Below are positions 39,101 through 51,830 of a DNA stretch of 64,000 nt, piece by piece. Below the pieces are notes generated by a model, which worked only from the letters and a program-made list of their open reading frames with translations, did not search any database and was not told where the DNA came from. Both the position numbers and the translations under genes were made by a program. Each line of letters opens with the position of its first letter. Position 1 is the first letter of the stretch. Source of the stretch: Bolinopsis microptera (Eukaryota; Ctenophora; Tentaculata; Lobata; Bolinopsidae); assembly GCF_026151205.1 (NCBI RefSeq), contig NC_087073.1, positions 5,231,001 through 5,295,000 on the forward strand. Reading direction: 5' to 3'.

Positions 39101-39828
39101 GATAGTTTATCGTATTTTTACTGTGTAAATATACTTGTTATACTGATTTGTATTTTGACATTTTGGTTTGAGATTCGTTTTTAGAAATGACTGTTTACTT
39201 GTTTTCATAAGCTCTTTAACGATATCTTTAGTCGGTTCAAAGATCAAAGGAGTGGTTCAATATTCTAGAATAACTAACGATACGATTCAGTTGTTTTGTA
39301 AAATTGTATCTAGAGCCACAGCTATCAAGCAAATTATTAAAAACTATTGATCCTTCTGAATTTTGAGCAGCTGAGCGCAACATGATTAAATGCCTATTTA
39401 CCACATGTTTAAAAGATTCAGTTTAACTTTTATTGAATGATTTGCAAAGACAATAGATCATAAACCGGTTCAATATTTACAGGGACATAAAAGCGTGGCA
39501 CAAAGCATTTCTCGTATCTCAGAACGGAAATTGCGTCAGAGTCAAACCGAATTCCATTTCTCTGAACGGAAAACACATGTCAACCTCCCCGCAAGGTAAT
39601 TTCTTCTCCGCTTCGTCTCAAGGAAATCATATGCCCTCAATCCCAGATAGAACTCCACAGATGCCAGAAATAGTGGCTGATAAACCGCTGGTATCACCTC
39701 CGGTTATTAAGGAACGGTTGGACCCTCAATCATTGTCAAGACTCTTTTCCGATAGAGAAATGGATAAAGGGGCCTGGATTACGAACTATATCAATACTTC
39801 GTGTGCAGAGCATTTCCCTATGATATGA
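32379..39828 (+). CDS. Six-exon gene for a basic, low-complexity protein
   Basis: Exons 32379-32525, 32653-32787, 34229-34384, 34581-34993, 35311-35451 and 39483-39828 join with GT-AG borders and consistent phase (0,0,0,2,2), for 445 residues. The start MIPECNSEQQPLPPRRLVHL follows a TATTTCAG acceptor at 32352; an ATG at 32337 is an alternative if that acceptor is not used. The protein has an acidic Glu/Asn stretch, a possible short coiled coil (QQELENLRKARNLVVAKSKK) and a Ser/Thr/Arg then Lys-Pro-rich 'AKPxPxK' repeat tract in exon 4. The C-terminal exon contains a more ordered piece (RDIKAWHKAFLVSQNG). I do not recognise it; it resembles disordered cytoskeletal or nucleic-acid-binding proteins. 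The last intron (4 kb) contains the Myb/SANT-like gene. The exon 5 to 6 join is the least certain, since exon 6 could belong to another transcript. Confidence 0.65.
35641..35669. repeat. 8-bp tandem repeat (GGTTACCA)
   Basis: Three head-to-tail units followed by GGTTA. Confidence 0.85.
36146..36189. repeat. (CT)n microsatellite
   Basis: Nearly uninterrupted CT dinucleotides with a single G interruption, in a CT-rich stretch upstream of the Myb/SANT-like gene. Further CTCTCTCT runs occur near 36850. Confidence 0.85.
37749..38999 (+). CDS. Myb/SANT-like DNA-binding protein with C-terminal leucine zipper
   Basis: One exon, 416 residues, from ATG 37749. A TTTCAG acceptor ends six bases earlier, so the leader is spliced or trans-spliced; an in-frame GTG lies between. 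Residues about 5-90 form a Myb/SANT-like trihelical domain (FLKELQKNKAIILTKENTRS, KKRIAWMAIQQVLVATSGKE, YSVQQLCKKWNNLQQRVKEK), the MSANTD-type fold found in regulators and in harbinger-type transposon accessory proteins. A long Asn/Ser/Gln-rich middle follows. Residues about 345-385 form a heptad-patterned coiled coil (LNLKREVLKLKKEKLLLKNE) likely to mediate dimerisation. It is probably a sequence-specific nuclear DNA-binding protein. It lies on the same strand inside the last intron of the surrounding six-exon gene. Being intronless, it may derive from a retrocopy or a transposon. Confidence 0.85.
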   Translation: MDIACETMFLKELQKNKAIILTKENTRSARDKKRIAWMAIQQVLVATSGKEYSVQQLCKKWNNLQQRVKEKIRNNGTDKVTKTLHERDLLCLQIIGPENLNLPTGPLELNLGELKPDLVFDEHEDCPVVVNVTNVGSNEQYDNKLIDVLINNHNSSPKQSNESQVLDLVMNNPELKNNLVTSLASLQNSLSTANSIQSTASGILHGSHGHPNDITLQDIDNIQTNIFTELANRISQINGTNSNELTVQLASSAEQLTSHLTPDHMTTNQISGDQFTNRFASSPGSGGMEMGEYTGNNANGNNGGEEYSRGLHAEAKSGTHFNNTTATNKRKRRSSTLSTSTLGQEEAKSDILNLKREVLKLKKEKLLLKNEKTRLEIERLRGAAVETKGSQTQSLSDLRDSGTQTPKHGIIESILE

Positions 39829-40608
39829 TACAGTGTTTGGAGGAAGCCTGAATTCAGAAGATTTCCAGATTCGTCTCTAAACGTCTAGGGCGTGTTATCT
39901 AGTATTAACCATCAGCGACCGTTCCTAATTCGTCACATCAGACTCTGGTTTGAAGCAGGATAATTTCAGATCAAACTTTTAGCTGGGACACTAGTTTGTA
40001 GGTATAGGCTGACGAAATTGCAATTTCTAGTAAATTGACAACCGCAGATATTTTAATCAGATTTCCAACAAGCAGACAAGAAATTGGCGCATTTTTGAGG
40101 ATTCCTTCTTCTGTTTGGCCAACCAAGCAATGGCAGTACAGAAAAGCACGCACGGGATGTAATTTTGAAGTAACCTGTAATGGCTGCCACGGTAAAAGGT
40201 TTTGCGAAAGCCCTCTTAATATGTTAATATGTTAATTTTATGTATCAACATCGCTGTAGGTATTTCCTAAACTAGCAATAACAAGAATGTATTTATTGAG
40301 ATTTAGGTAACGGTTTAGCGATCATATTATGTGATTTTGATCATATTATGGTTTCGTTTTTGGTTTAGAGGGACGGTTTTGACGTTGTTCTTTGTTTGTG
40401 TACTATGTACGCGTTACTTTATGTAATATCCAATATTGTAAATAGTTTTTGTTTGAAACCCCAAAATATTCGGTATAAATTTAAACAAACGAATGATGAA
40501 GCAAAAATAAATTAGTTAAAAGAAACAGATCAACAGATTAAAGTCTCAGAAGTTTAAAGTCATTAAAAGCCGCGGGTTTTGTCACCTAAAAAATCAAATA
40601 CCGACAGG

Positions 40609-43600
40609 TCAAGTAGGTTTCCCTGATTTAAACTTCTTGCCTTTAAGTCCCTTTGATTTGGCCCCTTTCAAAACTCCCGCCTTCCCCGCTTTTATCAAGT
40701 TATCAAACTGTCCCCGACTTTTAGACTTCCCCTTCTTCTGGTTGATGGAGACATAAGCATACGGCTCGTCCTTCCCCTTCTTCTTCATGTCCCCGGCTGC
40801 TTTGGAGGATTTGTACTTCGTTCCGTCGCTGCGTGGCCCGGGCTTCTTGTTGCTCCTCGCATCTCGGTCGCTTTTAGTATCCCTGAAAAGAAAAGTTTAC
40901 AAACTGAACACGGATTGAAATATTGAATAAGTCAGGCTAAGAGCCAGGAGGTAGTCTTCATGCCCTAAATATCAGAAATCACCGTAAACTCATTTCGCCC
41001 CCCACCAGAATAACGGATCTTTTTAGAAATAAGCTCCGGAACTGACTACGCTAAGATGGCAGACAAATAATTTCACCGACCTGTAGATTCCCTTGCTGGG
41101 TCTCCCGAAGGGGTTGGTCGCAGCTTTCACTACCTCATCCTCTGAGTCAGCCTCGTTCTCTTCTCCCTCGCTGATCATGGCTTCTTCTATCTTCTGAAAA
41201 TGAAAAAAATAAATAATACGTACACGGTCAATCCACGACATGGCTCTTGTTTAATCGTTGCATGGCTCTTGCAATTAATTACTTAGTTACACACTAGTGG
41301 AAAGTGATACACGCAGACATTATTTACCTTGGCCAGGTCCTCAATGACAAATTTGCCATCTTTTTCCGGTAGAGAGCAGGGTTCTTTCTTCGTTCCTTTG
41401 TATATTTTCGGAATCATAGAACTATCCAAGAAATCAAGCGGATTGTCACCTTCCACTAATTTAGCTGGCATCTGAGGGAAAAGCAAGGTTAATGTGCCGG
41501 ATAACTAGGTCGGGTAGGTCGGGTAGGTCAGACGGGATTCTGAGCTGAAAGTTTGAAAAATAAGATTTCTATTAATTCTAACGATCTCACCTCTGATCTG
41601 GAGCCCCTGCCGCGGAGTCGCTTGAAGTCGTCCATCATCTCCTCATCCCCATCACTCTCCAACCCTCCATCCTCACTCTCCTCCTGTTTTCTCTCAACCC
41701 ACCTGGCACTCTTTGCTGCCTTCTCACGCCGTTGTTCCTTTACTATGTGGTTTATGACCTTTTTATGCTCCTCTCCCGCCAGCTTGTGGACCAGTTCGTA
41801 ACCGAACCGACGCAGTAAACGCTCCAGGATCACCCGAACTTTGGCTCTGACGAATTATAATAATTAGTGGGGTTAGTGGATCAGAGGACGGTGCATTAAC
41901 TACTCGCCACTTTAATTAGGCACAACTGATAGGAGCCTATGGTTAATATTGCGATCACATTTACCCACATTTAGTTTAAAATTGATTATTTCGTTACGGA
42001 TAAAAACATTTTAATACATACCTGAAGTGATGCCTCATTGGTTTTTCCCAACTACAGAAACCATCTAGCAGTGGTTTCACGTAAGGTTCCATTATAGTGA
42101 AATGTATAACACCAATACCCGCCTGAAGTAGAGTTTTATTAGCAAATACTTTCCTGTAATTTTCTGCGGAGTAGAGCTCAGTAGAGCTCTACTCAATTAG
42201 CAGCAACTAAGGAAAGGAAAAGTTGCAAAACTAAATATTTCTAAATGCCAAATCAGCTTTATAATGACCTTGATAAAGGCTATGACTCCTTTCAATATCT
42301 CTCTCTGTTTGGATTCCATCAAAGCGACAACAATTTCAAGAATTTGATCGAGTACTTCTGTCTCCAAGTAAGAGTTGTACTCGTAAACTATCTTGCTCAA
42401 ACATAGCAGGGTTGCACTGAAAAAGACAGGTGTCATAAAGTAAGCATTTGCGGGATCTTTACACAATCACGTACAATATAGGATTTAACTTCTAAAACAT
42501 CCTACTTCCGTATGATATCATATGATGTCGTAATTGCAGGTTTATTCGGACGCATCTTTTAATTTGCCTACAATCTTGAAATTAAATTACAGTCACTGTT
42601 GCCCAAATAAAATTACCGTAAATTGCCCTAATTTTACAAAACGAAAAGTTGAGTTAGGTACCCACCTAGCAAGATGAGTCTGTCCAGTTACACCTGCCAT
42701 TATCATCTCTATGTAATTCTTCATGGCCAGTCTCTTATCCTGACTCTTGTCCAGGTACACATATCCAATCGCGGTTAGACATTTGTATGCGGCAACTCTC
42801 GTTTTCTCATTTTGTTCTTTCACACACAGGACTATCTGAGAATATGGTGTTACTATGGTGTTACAAGCTTTCTTAGGAATTTAAAGCAGTAAATGCTGCA
42901 GTTACTACCCGACGGTTAAGTGTACTAAAGGAAAAGATTCGACCAAGAAATAAAATTTTATTTATAACATCTGCCTTTAGATTTATGTCTCAACTATTAA
43001 TACACGAAATAATCACTTCAATAAAGTTGTCGCCAGCTCATAAACACCACAAAAGTTTCTCGCCTATCCAATAAACAAAATTACCCCGACAAATATATAA
43101 CAGCAACAAATACATGATAGCAACAACTAACCTCCGGTAAAATTGATGGGACAAATTCGAAGTTTTCTATGTCTAATTTCTTGACAAGAGACAGCAGACA
43201 CTTGAGCCGATGTTTCTTTGCTCCGGGTTGTGCGAGAGAAAGGGACTCTGCTAGATGCTTGTACAGATCGTCTAAGTGGGAAATCACAAATCTGTTGTGA
43301 GCTTCAGTTCTTCCTTCCAGAATACTCCACAAAATCTGAAATTGAATAGGTTCATAATTAGTTGAAAACATACTGAGAAAATTATTGAAATAGATATGAT
43401 ACTCGGAACGAACATTTTGACGGACATAAAATGATTATAATATATAATTATGTAAAATATATTTTATGTAATAAGTCAATGGATTAACCTGGTAAGCCCT
43501 CTTCTGTCTGTTAGAATTGCCAGGTTCACTAAGCCAAGGAACAATCTCACTGTACATGGTGTTCAGATCATCCAAACTCAGATGAGAAATCATTGTGACC

Positions 43601-46600
43601 AGCAGTTCCAGCACCACTTTCTTCACGTGATCTGACATTACCTCCTCCTTAGACTTGGCCAACAACTGAGAAAGTTTGGGTAAGAATGATTTTTACATGG
43701 TATCTTTCGATCCTCCTGTAAATGGATATTAAGCGAAAAACTGAAGAAAGAACGCGCTAGTAAAAAATAGTTCTTACCTTCTCAAAGAACACATGTAAAG
43801 TGTCTTGAGGACAGATGGTGAGATAAGACTCAACACAGTCAATAACTGGTTTCAGGGGAGGGTCCTCAGGCTTCGGCTCCGTCAGGAAGATATTGAACAG
43901 TACGGGTAAAAAGTTTTTAGCAAAACGACCCAGTTCAATTTTCTGATCATCAGTTTGGCACGTTTCAATCAAGCTGATAAGAGACGTGCACAAGATGTTC
44001 CTAATCTCAGATCGCTGACCGATCAAAGTGCCAATAGTCTTGGCGATTACTTTGAATGATTCAAGTAAATCAGTCGGTGTTTTACAAAAACTTGGAAGCA
44101 AACTCCAAATTTGATACTCGAGATTGAAACAAACTTTCGCATCGAGATCCTTGTTCTCAGATTTTAAGGTTTCTGCACGAGTCCTCAATGTGGCAGTGAT
44201 CGGAACCAAATCTGATACGAAAAACTTGAGTTCGGAATTTGAAACATTGTCCCTCAAAATTGGAAGTAGCCACCCATTTGGGATGTCGACAGTATCACCA
44301 CTCTCAAAAGACAGCGGGAAGACTGTGAGCAGTCGCTGGGGTCCAATGAGCTTGACCAAAGAACCAGCGGTAGTGTTAAAGAGTGTGTTGTTGTTAAAAT
44401 CAGGAGCTTCGCGGATAACAAACAGAGCAGGTATCAGGGGCTCGATTAGGTAAACACATTCCGGAGCAAGATTCTGGAACAATGAACCTACCACCTGAAA
44501 TTTAAATATTGTGAATGTAAACCGTGTGAATAGTTGATTCATGATTGGCATTTGTTCTTGAATGCGGTCCAGCGGCAGTTTAACAAGAGGGACAGACATA
44601 AGTAGACACTAGACTTATAAGTTATAACAGCAATTTTAGGACCATATTTAGGTCGTAGAAGGAAAATTCGTTCTAAGCTATTAATTGCAGGGTTTGAGCC
44701 GCGCGCGGCAAAACACGAGTTTTTGCAATGCGGATGATGGCTTTCGATATTTCGGAGTCATTGCGCCTTACCAAAACGGTGACTTTATCGAGAAACCGCC
44801 CCTGTCGAGAAATTACTTTTTTGACTTTTCGGAATAAAATACCTGTAAAACGACGTCCCAAACAGATTGGTAAGTTAACTTCAACATATCCTTCAGTACG
44901 GTAACAACTTTCACCATTGGAATAGTCTTCTTTTCCTTTATGTCGTCCTAAAGGAAGGAGGATAAAATAACTGAGCACGTGTTCTTGTCAAAATACGGAG
45001 AAAAAATTTGCTTTACAACAGTACAATGGAGCAGAAAAACAGGAATTGTAACAAAATTAACCTCGTATAAATCCAATCCGGGAGGAATATTGGTAACGCA
45101 GAACTCTTCGAGGGCTACCAAAGTCGTTTGAACTACACCATAGTTCTTAGACAATACACTATCTGAGCAGACGGAGAACAAACTGAAAGTAAGAATATTT
45201 TAGGACAAAAACACAAAATATCACAGTGATCCAGTTTAAATAACAAAACTATTACAGTATTGATTGATTGTAACCATTAAGTAACCTATGAGCCATGATG
45301 ATGCCAAGTTTTGGCTCTAGTTTAGCCAGATGTGAGTAGCTACTAGACAGGGCTTCCAACCAAACAGTTGTTATGGGGTGATCGTAACTTGCTGGCTTGT
45401 TGCTGTACAGATTCTGAGATGGACAAAAACAAATTCAGTAACTGTATATTATATAAGGATGTTGTTGTCAATTTGACATTCTCAAGCGCTTTACGGAAAG
45501 ATGTTCACTTAACAATCTTACATTTAACAATGCAAATATTGTGAATATAACTACCATTAAAATCTGTCCTTGCATTTCCCCGGTCATCTGACACTCCTGC
45601 TTGAAGAGAGTGGTAAGCGCTTGTAACGCAGCTGAAGCAACTTTAGTGTGCTTCAGTGCAACCACACGCAGCAGTGACTCCAGTCCTGTGCGCAGTTCGG
45701 CTTCACTCGCGTGAGGCAGGACGTAACGGATGAAGGATACGGTGTGTAAAGTTACTTGTGCTTCTTTTGAGCCTGATAGTTTCAAAAGTTAACACTACAA
45801 ATATTTAGTAAGCTTGATCAAATGTGAACATTTTCATCATACAATACCATTCAGTATTACAAAAATATTTCTAGCTTGACTAAAAAAATGATGACTAACC
45901 AGTATAAGCGTCAAGTTTCTGGCAACAGTTTTTCAACACCAGAGAACACGCCACCGGCACCGTTCTGGAAAGCAGCGCAAGTGAGCGCTGCGCAGAATGT
46001 CGTATCTTGGGTTTAGTGTGGAACACAAACTGTATCAAGAACTCCAACATCCTGACAACGGAGGACTCAGTCCAGATAGCATGGTCTTGTTGGGTCAGAA
46101 GGTGGGAGATGGAGGTCAACAGAGATCGGACCAGCGCTACTGATATATCTGACGGAGGTAAGATGATAAGTGCTTTCTTTCTCCTGCACCAGATGAACAT
46201 TTTAAATTACAAATTATTAGAAACTTTTATTATGAATGGAAAATAAGGACAATATTAACAAGTGGCCCAGTTCGTAATTCAAATTAAAGTTAAGAAGATT
46301 TCGAGAACGGGACAATCAAAAACACTAATAATAACCTTTGTTAGTCTGAGACTCCAGAACAGTGAACAGCAATTTTGATGCAGGAGCAAACTTAGCACGT
46401 AATATGTTCTGAGGAACTGATGGGATGACAAGACCGAGCAGGTAGGTTATGGCAGTAAGTTGTTCAGTTCCTGAAGCTGATTCTAATGCTGTGAGAAGTG
46501 CTGCAAAGTACGCGATAGGACTCTCTTCTTCTCCCTGTCAGACATTTATCATTCAGTTCAGCTAGAATGCTACGTTTAATATTTAATAATTAGGACAGGA

Positions 46601-47243
46601 GCCCAGTGTCTCATTTAAGTATCAAAGTATCGTAAGACACGGTCTGCAAACGAAAATTTGTTACCTGCCGTCCACGATCATGGACGCAGGACGCTAGTCA
46701 TTAATCGATTGAAGATGTTTTACCTGACTCTTGATGACCTCTGTGATAGCAGTAAGAACAGCACACACTTCCTTGTGGCTGTCCAGTGGAGAGTTCCACA
46801 GTTTTCTCACTCTGTCAAAAGAGGGCAATGTTCCTGCTGCTCCACTTGCGATGGTCCACGTGGACAGAGCTGCAGATTAATTATAAAATTTCGAGAATAA
46901 ATATCCAGCACTTACTTCAATGACAATTGACACACTAAAGAATACAATATGGTCATCACTTGAATATACCAAATCAAAATGGCGCGGCGTGTGTAAAATC
47001 GAACGACTTCATTACCAAGTACCAACCTGAAATATGAGTCACTTCATCATCGTTCATCAGGTTGTCAGTATTCTCATCAAGATTCTTCAGCGCCACACCC
47101 AGGCCGGCACCCTCAGGCTCTGCAGCAGTTTTCTGGCGCTTGGACCGTACTACAGACGCTGCTTCAAGGCGGTGCTTCTTTACACGAGGGTTGCTGACGC
47201 AAGCCTCGCCGCGCTTCCATCGCTTACCTTTCTGCCTTGTCAT
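40609..47243 (-). CDS. RRP12: RRP12, pre-40S ribosome export and maturation factor
   Basis: Eighteen exons in transcript order: 47027-47243, 46724-46869, 46336-46534, 45900-46148, 45555-45772, 45286-45413, 45062-45182, 44843-44947, 43778-44494, 43489-43665, 43132-43335, 42666-42835, 42269-42416, 42022-42122, 41591-41846, 41328-41471, 41081-41193, 40609-40882. All phases close, giving 1228 residues (human about 1297). Family landmarks are the N-terminal KGKRWKRGEACVSNP, HTKPKIRHSAQRSLALLS, NGWLLPILRDNV, IWSLLPSFCKTPTDLLESFK, GRFAKNFLPVLFN, RAYQ..LWSILEG and LLRRFGYELVHKLAGEEHKK. An acidic/basic tail ends in PYAYVSINQKKGKSKSRGQF and a Lys-rich C-terminus. RRP12 is a HEAT-repeat nucleolar protein needed for pre-40S export and rRNA processing. 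The donor after exon 13 (GTCATT) is weak. An AG lies two bases before the ATG, with a poor pyrimidine tract. NT5C3 ends 766 bases upstream on the same strand. Confidence 0.95.
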
Positions 47244-48009
47244 GCCTTCAGTAAAGTTTAGGGTTAATAAGAGGGAAATTCACGTTGAAAGAAGGAAATT
47301 GTACCCTTTATCACAATTAAGTTATTCAATCTGTGATTTGCATTTTACAAATTAACAAATAGTAACTCATGTAAATATCGTATAAAAATGTATAGAACAT
47401 GAATATAAAGTATAATTATTAATTATTATTAAATAGTAATTAGAATTTTTTAAATCTTTGAATAAATTCGCCGTAAAATGTTACCTTTTTTAAAACAACC
47501 TTTGTTTTATGAAAATTAAAACGTTTTAAGAACATAATTTATAGATTAAAAAGCAATTTTTTAATATTATTTCTGACAGCAAAATTGTTGTTAGTTTTCG
47601 CATTTACGACCAAGGATAGTTATTAACCGTTTGAACATTTAAATGTGATATGGATAAAATAAATACTTTACGATTTAAATTGTTGAATAGCTTCATATTA
47701 TAATAATTCCTTTAAGATTTAAGATATATTATGTATAATTATCGGGTCGCTGTAAGGCAAATAACGCCAAATCATATATAAAATCATTGCTTTACGTATC
47801 TTATTGTATCTACAAGATACGCAAAATTACTAAATAAACGGGCGATATTAAAAAATAAGATACACCACAGACACATTATATACAATCACAAGGATTTGTT
47901 TAGAATTTTTGTTTAGGATTTAATTATCATACTAAAATGTACCTTCATTAAATTAAATCAGGCTATGACTATAAATTAAGCTATTATTGAGCTATTATTA
48001 ACGTAAATC
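47244..48009. other. AT-rich spacer between NT5C3 and RRP12
   Basis: Very AT-rich, without ORFs. It holds the NT5C3 3' region and the RRP12 leader or promoter. No TATA-initiator pair was identified with confidence. Confidence 0.5.
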
Positions 48010-49279
48010 TTAAAGTTCTGATTTAACAGCCTCTCCAGTGTCTCCACCCCCAAATATTTGTCTCAGCAGTTCATTAACTCTATCAAAACCAGGGTTACCC
48101 ATCAGTAACACATCAAAATGCTCCCCGTACTGTTCCTTATCGTTATCATGATTACAAAAGGCCAGAGATAACATGTCCGTGTACTTGACACACGATGCCA
48201 TCTTGAGATCAGATAACATGTCACCTAGCAACAACACGTGATCCCGAATAACTCTGGTAAAATACTCGTCCTCTCTGGCTACCTCAAGTTTACTGGACGC
48301 TGTGATATACGGCTTCACTGCTCCAACCATAATATCGTTATCATCGTATATCAGCTTGTTTGATATTATCGAGATATTGTTAAAGTAGCACCCTTCTCGT
48401 TCCAACATGGCGTCGATAACGTCCTTGATCCCCCCGGAGAAGATAAGCACAGGAATGTTGTGCTGGTGAGCAAGTTTAAGGAATTCAACAACTCCGGAAC
48501 GGAGCCGACAACGTGATGCTTCCAGCATGTCCGGGATTAGGGATTTAGGAAACTTTGTTTCCACAAAACAGCCAATTGTTTTGGAGAACCATTGGTAGTC
48601 ACTTTCTTTTCTCACTTCTTCAGGCAGTGAGAAGTCGAGGTGAATTGGAAGATGTTTCTTTTTTATTGCGTCTGCTTTTGCAAAAAACTGAAAATTAGCT
48701 GATAAAACAGATTGAAATATTTAAAAAGACATGAAAGGTGAAAGGGTAGGTAACGATTTAAATTGAGTCACATATTTAAGGTTCATATTCTGCAGTAAAG
48801 AATGGGCATGATGTTTAAAAACCTCTTCGCCGAAGCCAGGGTAAGTCCTGATGACACTAAAACAGGTTCCTTTGGGGTCCCATGTTGTCATAGTGTAATC
48901 GAAATCTGCCACAATCTAAACGTTAAATGGTGTGATATCTTGACCATTACAATTGACCGCCACGACAAAAAGATCAAGATGATTCTTATTTTAAACATTT
49001 GAGCTTCTTTAACTGGGTATGTTTTTATAAATACTAGAATTTATTTATCTATTTATAAAACTTGACGACGTGATCTTCGTTACGTCATCAGTTCCTTATT
49101 TGCCTGATTACCTGAAAGTTTTTGAGACCGGAATCAATGAACTTCTGAAGCTTTTGAGCGACAACAGGTTTATCCCTGTAAATTACAGTACTGTCCTCCG
49201 TTCCGGGTAACTCTGCCATCCTTGATAGGGATATCATAATGCTCACCAGCACCAACAACATTGAATTCATAGTTTGCAT
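48010..49279 (-). CDS. NT5C3: NT5C3-type pyrimidine 5'-nucleotidase (HAD family)
   Basis: Exons in transcript order are 49112-49279, 48772-48915 and 48010-48687, all phase 0, for 329 residues (human NT5C3A up to 336). HAD motif I is IVADFDYTMTTW: the first Asp is the nucleophile and the second the acid/base. LIFSGGIKDVID gives motif II, VGAVKPYITASSKLE the motif II/III lysine region, and LLLGDMLSDLKMA motif IV with the Mg-binding GDxxxD. The enzyme dephosphorylates nucleoside 5'-monophosphates, chiefly UMP and CMP. The N-terminus MNSMLLVLVSIMISLSRMAE is hydrophobic, like a signal peptide or anchor, and the protein ends in VKSEL, close to the ER-retention KDEL motif. The ATG lies two bases after a TTTTAG acceptor. 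The donor after exon 2 (GTGACT) is moderate. Confidence 0.93.
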
Positions 49280-49522
49280 ACCTAAAATTTACTTTTCGTC
49301 CCATTTAGGTACATAGTATATGTACATGAACATCGTAGTGTTTTTGAATGAACTTTATGAACGTTTATAATTTCTTCTTGCGGGTTAACTTTTGGAAAAG
49401 TAACCCTATGTTTTTAAGGGAGATGATGTAAAAGATTAATATATTTCTCTGTAACGGCACTAGGTACTAGGTAGTTTCATCAGAACCACTAAAATTAATT
49501 GTTTATACAATATATTTGTATA

Positions 49523-51173
49523 CGGGTATATGGCCCCCAGAATATAGGTGGCCCCCAAAATATAGGTCATGTTAGTGGATACAGTTCTAACCAAGATAAG
49601 CGATACTAATGGGATCTGTTACTGCTAGGTTGGAGTAAAACATGTAACTAATGTTTCTGGATAAAAATTTTGGACCTACATGAGGTATTTTGGTATATTT
49701 GGTCATGACAGCGAAAGATTTAAACGATGTTGTCATTTTCTAGAGGGGTAAATATGGCGAAAAATTGTCATGACAAAAATCTGTCCAACACATGCCATTA
49801 AGACTACTGGTATGAGTATAAGTATTATTTTAAGCTATCTTTTCATCGAGACATCTGCAAACTGACAATTTGGAAAAAAGTTATGGTCACCACAATTTTA
49901 CGGGCCCCCAGAATATAGGTCTATACGACCCCCAGAATATAGGTTGGTTAAAAACCCTGAACATGCCCAAAACCATGCTTTGGGATGCTCTACTTGTAGC
50001 TACTAGTCTCCTGAACCCACTTATTAAATTTTTTCAAAATTGGATAAAAATTGGCCGAGTTATGGGATAAAAACAAAAACCATATGCCCATATTTGGGCA
50101 TACGCACCAAATTTGATCGATTTTGGTCCATAAATTGGTCAAATATCAATATTTTTGAATGAAACCAACTTTATATGGAAGGTAAGCATATATTACACAT
50201 TCTCTATGATTATCAGCTCAATATCTACCTAACTGTGGATTCTGTGTTCAAATAATCGCAAAAAATGAACAAAATCGCCCATATCTCAAACTGACTTCGC
50301 TCAAAACAATAGAACTCAATAGGGTTTCAATATTTTCACATGAAATTTTCAGAATCAACGTAGAATTGTCTCATGACCTTAAGTTTTGGGACAGAATTTT
50401 GAGTTATGCCTTTAAAAAAATTTGGCGGCCAAAAATGTCTGATTTACAGTCATTGAGGTGCACATTGTATTGATACAGATAAAAACAGCCCCCCTCAATC
50501 ATATCTAGGGACACTCCTTCAATCTTATTTAAGTATTTAGTTAAGATCCCTACTAAATTAGTGCATGAAAGCTTTTTAACTAGTAAAATTAAAGATTTTA
50601 CTCATTACGGGTATATGGCCCCCAGAATATAGGTTTAAAAAAAAAATAGCGACCAAGATTCTGCATTTTCTCTGTCACCCTGAGCATTAAGGAATGTGGG
50701 GTAGTGATGAGAAACAGTTAAAGAACATATGCTGAAGAGATGGCATCATCAAAATGTATGAAGGTGGAGTATTTGAGGACGATTTTTGCATACCTATATT
50801 CTGGGGGCCGTAGTTTTTGATTTTTTGCTATTAAGTATACTCTAAACCATTTCAATTTAGTATCTGGAGCCATTGGCATCATCAATACAGTCTCAGCAAC
50901 ATATTCTGACTGCATATAACTGTCTGTGACAATTTTAGAACAACTTAGGAACAGATGTTTGGACCTATATTCTGGGGGCCCTGTTAAAAAATGGTATTTT
51001 TACAGGTAAAAAAAAAGTACACTTAAAAACCTAATAATTATTTTCAACTACCCAAGAAACATTTAAAGGGTTATTATGTACATATTTACAGCCCTAAACA
51101 TGCTTAGAAGTAGTTTTAACACCTGTTTCTAAGTGCTCAAAAAACGACCTATATTCTGGGGGTCATATACCCG
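49523..51173 (+). mobile_element. Element B, copy 2
   Basis: 1651 bp, same orientation and length as copy 1, and nearly identical base by base. It is flanked by TA (49521-49522 and 51174-51175). One right-end motif reads GGGGGTC instead of GGGGGCC. A 13-base direct repeat AATATATTTGTAT abuts both ends (49509-49521 and 51175-51187). The copy lies in the spacer between PHF10 and NT5C3. Confidence 0.92.
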
Positions 51174-51830
51174 TAATATATTTGTATATATTATATATAT
51201 TATATTGTTTGGTTGAAAGCATTACATACTCATGTACTTTCAACACTACTATATTGTTATTATACCAAATAATATTAGTGATTCTGATGAAGCTGTCGTC
51301 ACAGAGAAATCCATTCATTTAGATAATTCCTTCCAATTAAAACGACGTGTAACTTGTCCAACTGCTAAGCTGAAAAAAGATATAATATCTTAATAAACCT
51401 TCAAATCAAATCCCTGCTATAATAGACAGTCGCATAATAAACAGTTCAACTTAGTAAGTTAGTAATGTTTGTTCGCAAGGTCATTCTAATTAATAAGACT
51501 TACATTTTAAAACCGTTATTTTTGAAGCGTGTGATTTCATTTACCTTCTATTTTAAAAATGTGTGATTATTAACATTCAGTTATACTCGTGAATTGAAAT
51601 AGTAACAGCAATTTAAATAATTCGTATAATTATCATTAAAAATTGAACATAATGACGAAAAAAATACATAAAATAATTTATAGAAACTTAGGATAAAAAT
51701 AATTACAGATAAACAGATAATATGTTGAAAGTCAACAAACGCAACTGCTTTATACCATAACTCTGATATTATATCAGGTTATAAAAAGCGAGCCGAATTG
51801 CCATTTCAACTGAATCTTAGTTCCACAAAG

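Noticed and set aside
46149-46200. Longer 5' extension of RRP12 exon 4
   Set aside because: The acceptor with a good pyrimidine tract at 46149-46151 gives the correct phase and matches the family; the extension does not.
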